From the NCBI GenBank assembly GCA_027623815.1, contig JAQBUV010000026.1, positions 1 to 31,652 of the forward strand: DNA of 31,652 nt, read 5' to 3'. This document shows, one piece after another, positions 24,508-31,652 of the stretch. The stretch comes from Casp-Chloro-G3 sp002816715 (lineage in GTDB: Bacteria; Chloroflexota; Dehalococcoidia; Lucifugimonadales; UBA3495). The notes beneath the pieces were generated by a model, which made no database searches, had not been told where the DNA came from, and worked only from the letters and a program-made list of their open reading frames with translations. The position numbers and the translations under genes were made by a program. How positions within the stretch are numbered: the stretch's first letter is position 1; every line of letters begins with the position of its first letter.

Positions 24508-25296
24508 ATGCCAATCGTAGACACCCATTGCCACGCCGCCACCATCTGGTTCCAGCCGGTGGAAACATTGCTGGACGAGATGAACCGCAACGGGGTTGAC
24601 CATGCCGTCTTGATCCAGATTCGGGGAATGCGGGACAACGCCTACTTGATCGAATGCCTGCGCAGATTTCCGGGCAAGTTCTCCGCGGTGGTAACTCTCA
24701 ATCCCGCCAGACCCGACGCGCCCCCGCAACTGGAAAGTCTGGTCAAGGAAGGCATCGAAGGAATCCGCTTGCACGCCAGCGACCGGTCGCCGGGCAATGA
24801 TCCGCTGGCCCTCTGGCGCAAGGCCCAAGAGCTGGAGATCCCGGTAAGCTGCCAGGGAGGTCTGCCAGATTTCTCGGCTGATGACTTCGCAAGTATATTT
24901 CAAGAACTACCCCGATTGAAGATCATCATTGAACACCTGGGCCGGGGCGGCGATGACTCCTCCCCGTCTTGGGACACCTACCGCAAGGTTCTGGCATTGT
25001 CCAAGCACTCCAACGCCTACATGAAGATTCCCGGCCTGGGCGAATTTTGCCAGAGGCCAATGCCCTTCGTGCAGCCTTTTCCCTTTGGAACCATACCCCC
25101 GTTGATTGAGATGGCGGTGGAGGCCTTCGGCGCCAACCGGCTGATGTGGGGCAGCGACTTTCCGCCTTCAGCGTCGCGGGAAGGCTACCGCAACGCGCTG
25201 CACTGGCCAATGGAACAGGTCAAATATGCCAGCCAGGCAGACAAAGACTGGGTATTCGGCAACACCGCCGCCGCGATCTGGCGTTTTGGCAAGTAA
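24508..25296 (+). CDS. Amidohydrolase family protein (Amidohydro_2 type)
   Basis: A 262-residue TIM-barrel metal-dependent hydrolase or decarboxylase. Metal-binding features are DTHCHA at residues 5-10 (H-x-H), GIRLHASD, IIIEHLGRGG (histidine at the end of strand 5/6) and the catalytic aspartate in LMWGSDFPPS. These fit the aminocarboxymuconate-semialdehyde decarboxylase/lactonase branch, whose substrates are small acids or lactones; the exact reaction is open. The ATG at 24508 has AGGGGG five bases before it, and DTHCHA near residue 5 is typical, so the 26 codons upstream are left out. It follows the DinB-like gene by 56 bases. Confidence 0.88.
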   Translation: MPIVDTHCHAATIWFQPVETLLDEMNRNGVDHAVLIQIRGMRDNAYLIECLRRFPGKFSAVVTLNPARPDAPPQLESLVKEGIEGIRLHASDRSPGNDPLALWRKAQELEIPVSCQGGLPDFSADDFASIFQELPRLKIIIEHLGRGGDDSSPSWDTYRKVLALSKHSNAYMKIPGLGEFCQRPMPFVQPFPFGTIPPLIEMAVEAFGANRLMWGSDFPPSASREGYRNALHWPMEQVKYASQADKDWVFGNTAAAIWRFGK

Positions 25297-25335
25297 GCAC
25301 TATGACCTTGATAGGTGCGTTTTGATTGGTGGCAT

Positions 25336-25411
25336 CCTCTCCCCTTGAGGGAGGGGATTGAGGTGAGGGGTATCACCCTCATCCCAACCTTCTCGTTCAA
25401 GTGGGAAGGGG
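25336..25411. repeat. Imperfect palindromic intergenic repeat (76 bp)
   Basis: The left half (CCTCTCCCC-TTGA...GGTGAGGG) and right half (CCCTCATCC...TTCAAGTGGG AAGGGG) form an imperfect inverted repeat around GTATCA. Similar 'CTCTCCC...GGTGAGGG' palindromes are common interspersed repeats in many bacterial genomes. It lies between the amidohydrolase and the radical-SAM-like gene. Confidence 0.55.
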
Positions 25412-25504
25412 TCTTACCATCCCGTTGTGATTACGGTCAATTCAGCGGTGGCACGGCACCAGCCGCTGTATAGGGTCCCAAATAAAACAGGTCGAGGATA
25501 GACA

Positions 25505-26794
25505 ATGCGCATTCTACTAATCGCTACCAACCGTCACCGCCGATTGATGAGCCGCATGAACGCGCAGCCGGTGCCCATCGGGTTGGCCTACATCGCCGGG
25601 CATCTGGACCCGGAGCGTCACCAGCTTAAAATCCTTGACCTCATGTTTTCGGAGGACTATCTGGCCGACACCGAGCAGGCAGTAAAAGAGTTTCAACCGG
25701 AGCTAGTGGGAGTCTCCCTGCGCAACCTGGATAATTCCAGCTACATGGACCCACAATGGGCGCTGCCAACTACCAAAGAGGTAATCGATAAGGTGCGCTC
25801 GGTAACCAAAGCGCCCATCGTGTGCGGCGGCCCGGCCTTCAGCCTGCTGCCAAAGGAATGCTTCGATTACCTGGAGCCAGACCTGGGCATTGCGGGCGAC
25901 GGCGGTGAGACCTTCGCCCAGTTGGCTGAGTGTATCGAGAGCGGCGAGACCTACCGCAACCTGCCCGGTATGGTGTATCGAGAGGGCGGAGCCGTCGCCT
26001 CTAACGGTCCGGCCTACTCCAATTTCGCCAAGCCGCCCCGCCTGGATGAACTGGACATGGCCCGCTACGAGCAGTCGGGCTTCGGCATTGGCATCGTCAC
26101 CAAGCTGGACGACACCTTTTCCCACTCAATGGCGGCCAACAGCGACGGCAACACCTGGCGGGTCTTGCGGCCCATTGAGGATGTGGTCGCCGAGATTCAG
26201 GAAATGAAAGACCGCTTCGGCCTGCGCAAGGTGTTCTTCATTGATTCCGGGTTTAACATGCCATTGCCTCACGCCAAGGCCCTGTGCCAGTCAATCATTG
26301 AATCCGATCTGAAAATCCACTGGAACAGCTACCTGGCCCCGGTGCCAGCCGCCTGCGACGAAGAAGTCTTGGGCTTGATGAAACAGGCCGGGTCGGGGTT
26401 GGTAATCATGAAAGGCGTTGCCGGACATGACTTGGAGCAGGAGTCGTTGCAAGCCAAGATGGAACCGCTGCGAGATGTTTGCCAGCGGTGCGACGATGCA
26501 GACATACATTATGTGATCTCCCAGTTTTTCGGCGAGCCGGGTGAAACGAGGGAAACAGTAGAGGCCAAGCTGGACTTCCTGCGGGAAATACGGCCATCGC
26601 TGGCCAACCTGCGGGTGGGCGTGCGTATCCGACCGGGAAGCGACGTTGCGCGAGCCGCTCTGAAAGAGGGCATGATAGCCGACGAAAGCGACCTGATTCG
26701 TCCTACCTTTTATCTAGCCGAGTCGGTGCGGGAGTGGATCGTTGAGCGTCTGACCGCCGAGGCCGCCGCGAATCCCCGCTGGAATGTTTTGTAA
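25505..26794 (+). CDS. Cobalamin-binding-domain radical-SAM-like protein lacking the cluster cysteines
   Basis: A 429-residue protein with the architecture of B12-binding radical SAM enzymes. Residues 1-150 are the Rossmann-like N-domain (MRILLIATN, VPIGLAYIAGHL, PELVGVSLRN, APIVCGGPAF, GIAGDGGETFAQL). The barrel follows with LRPIEDVVAEIQEMKDRFG, KVFFIDSGFNMPLPHA and GEPGETRETVEAKLDFLREI. The segment that should read T-K-x-G-C-x-x-x-C-x-x-C instead reads TKLDDTFSHSMA: the three cysteine positions are D203, H207 and A210. The frame is open and well conserved around it, so it is not a frameshift. It cannot bind the usual [4Fe-4S] cluster and is probably a non-radical derivative or partner protein. 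An A-rich GAGGATAG region precedes the ATG. Confidence 0.82.
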   Translation: MRILLIATNRHRRLMSRMNAQPVPIGLAYIAGHLDPERHQLKILDLMFSEDYLADTEQAVKEFQPELVGVSLRNLDNSSYMDPQWALPTTKEVIDKVRSVTKAPIVCGGPAFSLLPKECFDYLEPDLGIAGDGGETFAQLAECIESGETYRNLPGMVYREGGAVASNGPAYSNFAKPPRLDELDMARYEQSGFGIGIVTKLDDTFSHSMAANSDGNTWRVLRPIEDVVAEIQEMKDRFGLRKVFFIDSGFNMPLPHAKALCQSIIESDLKIHWNSYLAPVPAACDEEVLGLMKQAGSGLVIMKGVAGHDLEQESLQAKMEPLRDVCQRCDDADIHYVISQFFGEPGETRETVEAKLDFLREIRPSLANLRVGVRIRPGSDVARAALKEGMIADESDLIRPTFYLAESVREWIVERLTAEAAANPRWNVL

Positions 26795-26843
26795 GCGGCC
26801 AGTCCGACGCCAGTATATGAAATGGAGCGGGAAAGGCGGGAAA

Positions 26844-28112
26844 TTAATTCAACCGTGGGAGAGTGAAGTAAAAAGCACTGCCTTCACCCTCTTTGCTTTC
26901 GGCCCATACTTGACCGCCGTGGGCTTCTACAATCTGCTTTACGATGGCCAGGCCCAAGCCGGTGCCGCCGTGCCGCCGGGAGCGGTCTACTTTGTAGAAC
27001 CTTTCAAACAGGTGAGGTAGATGCTCCGACGACATTCCTACGCCGGTATCCCTCACCAGAACCTCTATGAATTTGGGCTTTTGGACTGCGCTGATCGTAA
27101 TTTCGCCGTTGGGCCGCGTAAATCGTAGGGCATTTTCGACCAGGTTGATCAAGACTTGACGAAGACGGTCGGCGTCGGCGCTGAGAGTGGGCAAGTCGTT
27201 GGTAACCTGGATAACCAGAGCAATACCCTGGTCGTTGGCGCTATGCTCAAAGCTAGCTTTGACTTCCACTACCAGAGCGGCCAGATCGACCGCGCCAAGT
27301 TGCAAAGTCAATTGACCGCTCTCCAGTCGGGACAGTTCCAGCAAGTCGTCTACCAGATGGTTCATGCGGTCGGTATCGTGGCGGATGCGTTCCAGGAAGT
27401 TACGAGCCACTTCACGTTCATCGATAGCGCCATCTTCCAGAGTCTCAACCATGGCCCTGACTGAGGCCAACGGATTTCTGAGTTCGTGGGAGACGTTGCT
27501 GACAAATTCCCGGTGGCTGGTCTCGGTCTGTCGCAATCCAGTCAGGTCATGCAGAGTTAAGAGCACCTGCCGGGAGCTGTCCTCGGCCAAAGGTGTTGCG
27601 GCCACGCTCAAGAATCGGCGGGGACGCAGCAATTCCACGTCGCCCCGTTGAGAACGCCTGGTGCTGATACAGTCGGCAATCAGACGCTGAATCTGGTCGT
27701 CCCGCATCACTTCAACCAGCCGCCGCCCTAGGATTTGGGCCTCGGTTACGGCGAGCATTGCTTGGGCTGCCGGGTTAGCCAGCAGGACAATACCTCCGGG
27801 CTCCACAACCACGACTCCGTCGGCCATAGTGTCCAACACCGCCGAAAGCTTATTGCGTTCCCCCGACAAGTTTTGGATAGTGGTTCTGAGTGTCAAAGCC
27901 ATCAGGTTGAAGGAGTCGGCCAGTCGGCGGCTTTGCGGGCTGTAGGGAGCCTGCACCTGAAGGTCCAATTCGCCCTCGGCCAGTCGATGTGCCGCTTCGG
28001 TGACGGCCTGAACTGCTCGAGAAGCACGCCTGGATAGGAAAAAGCTGACACTCAGAGCGGCAATTGCCGCCGCCAGACCGAATGCTCCAAATGCTATCGC
28101 AAAAAAATTCAT
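26844..28112 (-). CDS. Sensor histidine kinase (PhoR-like)
   Basis: A 422-residue kinase of the PhoR type. One transmembrane helix (residues 4-26) leads straight into a HAMP-like linker (SRRASRAVQAVTEAAHRLAEGELD), a PAS domain (about 85-190, VLDTMADGVVVVEPGG and LLTLHDLTGLRQTE), the phosphoacceptor helix with H209 in FVSNVSHELRNPLASVRAM, and an ATPase domain with NLVENALRF, VRDTGVGM and GTGLGLAIVKQIVEAHGG. There is no extracytoplasmic sensor domain, so the signal is internal, in the membrane, or relayed by a partner. The ATG at 28112 is preferred to a TTG two codons upstream; neither has a good ribosome-binding site. It follows its regulator gene by 141 bases. No phosphate transport genes are in view. 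Confidence 0.9.
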   Translation of the reverse strand: MNFFAIAFGAFGLAAAIAALSVSFFLSRRASRAVQAVTEAAHRLAEGELDLQVQAPYSPQSRRLADSFNLMALTLRTTIQNLSGERNKLSAVLDTMADGVVVVEPGGIVLLANPAAQAMLAVTEAQILGRRLVEVMRDDQIQRLIADCISTRRSQRGDVELLRPRRFLSVAATPLAEDSSRQVLLTLHDLTGLRQTETSHREFVSNVSHELRNPLASVRAMVETLEDGAIDEREVARNFLERIRHDTDRMNHLVDDLLELSRLESGQLTLQLGAVDLAALVVEVKASFEHSANDQGIALVIQVTNDLPTLSADADRLRQVLINLVENALRFTRPNGEITISAVQKPKFIEVLVRDTGVGMSSEHLPHLFERFYKVDRSRRHGGTGLGLAIVKQIVEAHGGQVWAESKEGEGSAFYFTLPRLN

Positions 28113-28139
28113 GCTCAAAACGCAAACTTGTTTTACTTG

Positions 28140-28162
28140 TGTCCTTCAACAAACTCAGGACA
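28140..28162. repeat. Short hairpin, degenerate REP-like sequence in the regulator-kinase gap
   Basis: TGTCCT (28140-28145) and AGGACA (28157-28162) are complementary. The enclosed text (TTCAACAAACTCAGGACAGG) resembles the left half of the repeats at 20681 and 21008. It may be a decayed copy that lowers expression of the kinase relative to the regulator. Confidence 0.35.
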
Positions 28163-28253
28163 GGCTTGTCAAATCATAAAATCGTACAAGATTAGATTGG
28201 GGGTAGCGTCCCTCTCTCGCCATTGGCAGGATTGGGTCAGCAAAGTTATCCAG

Positions 28254-28964
<711 letters not shown>

Positions 28965-29040
28965 TATGTTTTCCTTAACCGTGGGGGTTTAACTTGGTCG
29001 GGTCGGGACAGATTCCCCAATTTTTCCGACTCTCCAAACC

Positions 29041-29091
29041 AGTATATTACATTTACCATCAACTATTACCATCGACTATTACCATCGACTA
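29041..29091 (-). promoter_or_regulatory. Three tandem 13-bp repeats next to the response-regulator promoter
   Basis: TTACCATCAACTA (29053-29065), TTACCATCGACTA (29066-29078) and an identical third copy (29079-29091) are contiguous. On the minus strand they end six bases before TATACT (complement of 29041-29046), a -10-like hexamer with no recognisable -35. Repeats covering about -20 to -58 are where an OmpR-family activator would replace a -35. Their 13-base period differs from the 11-base period of pho boxes. Confidence 0.5.
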
Positions 29092-29101
29092 TTTTCGCCA
29101 C

Positions 29102-29128
29102 TTGACTGGTTAAGGCAAGAGGTATAGC
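29102..29128 (+). promoter_or_regulatory. Predicted promoter of the molybdenum hydroxylase gene
   Basis: TTGACT (29102-29107) is followed by 15 bases and TATAGC (29123-29128). A start near 29135 gives a 75-base leader; GAGGGGAAATT precedes the ATG at 29210. It is divergent from the response-regulator promoter and starts 11 bases from the last 13-bp repeat. Confidence 0.4.
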
Positions 29129-29209
29129 TTACGAGAAACTTACGTATTCCAGAGTAAATAGATACGGCAAATAGCAACGGTTATAGATGCAGTGCAATGA
29201 GGGGAAATT

Positions 29210-31513
29210 ATGACCACCACCGCACAACCAAACAGCGTCAGCCCCGGCCAGTACAAGGTACTGGGCACCAGGCCAATGCGCCATGATGCGTACGACAAGG
29301 TAACCGGCGCCGCCAAGTTCGGGGCCGATATTAACATGCCAGGGATGCTGCACGGCAAGGTGCTGCGCAGCCCGCATTCTCACGCCCGCATCCGCTCGAT
29401 TGACACCAGCAAGGCCGAAGCCCTGCCCGGTGTGATGGCAGTGGCTACCTCGGCGGATTTCCCCATCATCAAGGTGCGACCGCTGGACTACGAGAATTTC
29501 CAGGGCAATCCCCGGTTGATGGCCGAGAATATCCTGGCAAACGATAAAGTCTTGTACCGAGGACACGCGGTGGCGGCGGTGGCGGCTACCAGTCCCCATA
29601 TCGCCGAGCAGGCCTTGGCCTTGATCGAAGTGGACTACGGGGTGCTTCCCACCGTCTTGAGCTGGCGTGACGCCATGAAACCTGACGCCGCGGTGCTTCA
29701 CGAAAACATGACCACTCGCTTTCGGGAAGATCGGGCAGGCCCCGGGCAGGACACTGGTGAGAGAGGCAACGTGGCGGGTCACTTGCAGCACAAACTGGGC
29801 GACGTTGAAAAGGGCTTCAAAGAAGCCGACCTGGTTCTGGAGCGTGAGTACGAGACCCAGACCGTGCACCAGGGGTACATTGAGCCGCACGTTGCGACCG
29901 CCTCGTGGTCTACCGACGGGCGGCTGACCATCTGGACCAGCACCCAAGGGGCCTTTGCGGTTCGTTCCGCCACCTGCGGCATATTGCAGCTTCCAGAGTC
30001 GGCAGTCAGAGTGGTGCCGACAGAAATTGGCGGCGGTTTTGGAGCCAAAGGAGTCACCTACCTGGCCCCGGTTGCCGCGGTACTGGCCAAGAAAGCCGGT
30101 CGCCCGGTCAAGATAATCATGAGTCGCAAAGAGGTGTTTGAGGGCAGCGGCCCGGCTTCGGCGACATTTATGCGGATCAAGCTGGGGGCTACCAAAGATG
30201 GCAAGTTGACCGCCGGACAGGCCTATATGATCTACGAAGCCGGTGCCTTCCCTGGCGCTCCAGTGGGCGGCGGCGCGGTCACCACATTTGGCTCTTACAA
30301 TATCGAAAACATGCTGGTCGACGGCTACGACGTGGTCTGCAACAAACAGAAAGCCCAGGCATACCGCGCTCCTGGACAGCCCCAGGCGGCTTTCGCCGTT
30401 GAATCGGCGATGGACGAGTTGGCCGAAAAGCTGGGGATAGACCCAATAGATCTGCGGCTGAAGAACGCGGTCAAAGAGGGCGACCGGATGCCCAACGGCG
30501 TGGCCCACGGTCGTTTCGGTTGTCGGGAACTGGAGGACGCGATGAAGGCGCACCCCCATTACAACACCCCTTTGGGCGGCCCCAACCGGGGTCGCGGTGT
30601 GGCAGTGGGCTTCCGCGCCCAGGGTGGCCAGACTTCTTCGGCAACAATTCACGTCAACAGCAGCGGCACCATTAACCTGATTACTGGCTCGGTGGATATT
30701 GGCGGCACCCGCACCGTAGTAGCGATGCAGGCCGCCGAAATTCTGGGACTGACGGCAGAGGATGTGAACCCGTCGGTGGGGGACACCGACAGCGTGGGTT
30801 ACACCGCCAACACCGGTGGCAGCCGCACCGCTTTCGATACCGGCTTGGCAGCCATCGCCGCCGCTGAGGAAGTCAAAGCGCGAATGAAGTCCCGCGCCGC
30901 CTTGTTGTGGGAGGTACAGGATGAAGATGTCGAGTTCAAGGACGGCGTCTTTATCTGCACCAAGAACCCAGAGGACCGGTTTACTTTCAAGGAATTGGCT
31001 GGACGCTTGATGCGCACCGGCGGGCCGGTAACCTGTTCGGCATCGGCTCCCTCCACCGGCGTGGGGCCAATTTTCGGCGGCAACATCGTCGACGTTGAGG
31101 TTGACCCGGACACTGGCAAGGTGGAGATTTTGCGGTATACCGCTTTCCTGGATGCGGGAATGGCGGTTCACCCCAGCTTCGTGGAAGGCCAGATTCAGGG
31201 CGCAACCGTTCAGGGGATCGGCTGGGCGCTGAACGAGGAGTATTTCTACACCCCGGACGGGACGATGGCCAACTCCAGCTTCCTGGACTACCGCATGCCC
31301 ACCAGCCTGGACTTGCCCATGATTGAGGCGGTGATCATTGAAGTGCCCAACCCGCGCCATCCCTTTGGTTTGCGGGGAGTTGGTGAAGGCCCAATCATCC
31401 CACCTCTGGCGGCGCTGGCCAACGCTGTCTCTCACGCCACAGGAGTGCGCATGACCAAGCTGCCTCTGTCGCCAACCCATATCATGGAGGCTGTTGAGGC
31501 GAGCAAGAGTTAA
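29210..31513 (+). CDS. Xanthine dehydrogenase/aldehyde oxidase-family molybdopterin-binding subunit (CoxL-like)
   Basis: A 767-residue large subunit of a molybdenum hydroxylase, binding Mo-pyranopterin and hydroxylating N-heterocycles, aldehydes or aromatic thioesters. Seen are RHDAYDKVTGAAKFGADI, VLRSPHSHARI, EPHVATASW, PTEIGGGFGAK (residues about 271-281), the active-site loop AYRAPGQPQAAFAVES (384 onward), GSVDIGGTRT, NTGGSRT and the catalytic glutamate E726 in RGVGEGPIIPP. The AYRAPGQ loop lacks the A-Y-R-C-S-F-R of true CO dehydrogenase, so it is not form I CoxL. The usual FAD and [2Fe-2S] subunits are not adjacent: the upstream gene is divergent and a terminator follows 40 bases downstream. 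It must borrow partners from elsewhere. Confidence 0.93.
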   Translation: MTTTAQPNSVSPGQYKVLGTRPMRHDAYDKVTGAAKFGADINMPGMLHGKVLRSPHSHARIRSIDTSKAEALPGVMAVATSADFPIIKVRPLDYENFQGNPRLMAENILANDKVLYRGHAVAAVAATSPHIAEQALALIEVDYGVLPTVLSWRDAMKPDAAVLHENMTTRFREDRAGPGQDTGERGNVAGHLQHKLGDVEKGFKEADLVLEREYETQTVHQGYIEPHVATASWSTDGRLTIWTSTQGAFAVRSATCGILQLPESAVRVVPTEIGGGFGAKGVTYLAPVAAVLAKKAGRPVKIIMSRKEVFEGSGPASATFMRIKLGATKDGKLTAGQAYMIYEAGAFPGAPVGGGAVTTFGSYNIENMLVDGYDVVCNKQKAQAYRAPGQPQAAFAVESAMDELAEKLGIDPIDLRLKNAVKEGDRMPNGVAHGRFGCRELEDAMKAHPHYNTPLGGPNRGRGVAVGFRAQGGQTSSATIHVNSSGTINLITGSVDIGGTRTVVAMQAAEILGLTAEDVNPSVGDTDSVGYTANTGGSRTAFDTGLAAIAAAEEVKARMKSRAALLWEVQDEDVEFKDGVFICTKNPEDRFTFKELAGRLMRTGGPVTCSASAPSTGVGPIFGGNIVDVEVDPDTGKVEILRYTAFLDAGMAVHPSFVEGQIQGATVQGIGWALNEEYFYTPDGTMANSSFLDYRMPTSLDLPMIEAVIIEVPNPRHPFGLRGVGEGPIIPPLAALANAVSHATGVRMTKLPLSPTHIMEAVEASKS

Positions 31514-31553
31514 CGGTGTTGCCTGGTTAAATCGGATAACCTGGTTAAATAGC

Positions 31554-31584
31554 AAAAGGGCGGGTTTGCAGCCCGCCCTTTTCT
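31554..31584 (+). terminator. Strong rho-independent terminator of the hydroxylase gene
   Basis: AAAAGGGCGGG (31554-31564) and CCCGCCCTTTT (31572-31582) form a perfect 11-bp stem around a seven-base loop, with a TTTTCT tail. A doubled CTGGTTAAAT lies between stop codon and stem. Confidence 0.85.
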
Positions 31585-31652
31585 GTGTGCCAGGCATGCT
31601 GTACATCTTGGAGGTGAAAGTCCTCTGCGGGCCGTGATGACCGGAACCGCTA
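31585..31652 (+). mobile_element. Probable 5' end of a group II intron (cut by window end)
   Basis: Starting right after the terminator tail, GTGTGCCAGGCATG fits the group II intron 5' consensus GUGYG, and GGAGGTGAAAGTCCTC (31620-31635) resembles the small hairpin with GTGAAAGTCC seen early in domain I of bacterial introns. Only 68 bases are in the window, so no reverse transcriptase or domain V can be seen. Insertion immediately after a terminator hairpin is the habit of bacterial class C introns. This is recognition from memory, not a model search. Confidence 0.5.

Noticed and set aside
24508..26794. The desulfurase, DinB-like, amidohydrolase and radical-SAM-like run considered as one biosynthetic cluster
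   Set aside because: Only the first three genes are closely spaced. A 208-base gap with a palindromic repeat separates the last, and no shared pathway could be supported.
29053..29091. The 13-bp tandem repeats considered as a CRISPR array or replication iterons
   Set aside because: The units are contiguous without spacers, and there are no cas or replication-initiator genes nearby; three copies next to a regulator promoter fit an operator better.
29129..31606. An 825-codon open frame on the minus strand across the molybdenum hydroxylase gene
   Set aside because: It is the antisense of a gene with unmistakable family motifs; its translation is low-complexity, rich in H, G and Q, and matches no fold. 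High GC and codon bias leave the antisense frame open.

Overview
The window reads as a chromosomal segment of an uncultivated, moderately GC-rich bacterium, most likely Chloroflexota of the Dehalococcoidia/SAR202 type. This is inferred from gene content: a paired DUF1800/DUF1501 cassette, a luciferase-like monooxygenase, a CaiB/BaiF CoA-transferase, a molybdenum hydroxylase large subunit, an amidohydrolase, a cobalamin-domain radical-SAM-like protein, and short palindromic intergenic repeats. No rRNA, tRNA, CRISPR array or phage module was seen. The taxonomic call rests on recognition only, not on a search.

Layout. 0-4.2 kb (minus strand): an HTTM (vitamin K-dependent carboxylase-like) gene split by a frameshift, its DCC/DUF393 thiol-redox partner, then an oligopeptide-type ABC ATPase pair (OppD/OppF-like) without permeases, with a good promoter, a structured leader and a terminator. 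4.5-5.7 kb: an AT-richer patch with an unrecognised membrane protein, a transposase C-terminal remnant and a 133-bp element with perfect 18-bp inverted ends. 5.8-10.7 kb (plus): an MBL-fold hydrolase, then an acyl-activating enzyme/acyl carrier/acyltransferase fusion followed at once by a MelB/MFSD2-type transporter, a pairing that resembles lysophospholipid uptake and reacylation. 10.8-12.7 kb: a luciferase-like monooxygenase facing an MqnA-like protein, the two sharing overlapping stop codons.

13.0-16.8 kb (minus): one apparent operon, DUF1800 - DUF1501 - six-bladed NHL protein, with a near-consensus promoter and no export signals visible. 17.3-19.7 kb (plus): CoA-transferase and zinc alcohol dehydrogenase. 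19.7-22.5 kb (minus): a stand-alone 5'-3' exonuclease and a PepC/bleomycin-hydrolase-like peptidase, separated by two copies of a REP-like palindromic repeat and a terminator. 22.6-26.8 kb (plus): cysteine desulfurase, DinB-like protein, amidohydrolase, and a radical-SAM-like protein whose three cluster cysteines are all replaced.

26.8-29.0 kb (minus): a PhoB/PhoR-like two-component system, with three perfectly spaced 13-bp direct repeats just upstream of the regulator's putative -10 element. 29.2-31.5 kb (plus): a single, partnerless xanthine dehydrogenase/CoxL-type subunit ending in a strong terminator. Immediately after that terminator's T-tract the last 68 bases look like the 5' end of a group II intron. 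The most interesting items are the cluster-less radical-SAM protein, the ligase/transporter pair, the terminator-linked intron end, the 13-bp repeat operator, and the apparently cytoplasmic DUF1800/DUF1501/NHL operon.
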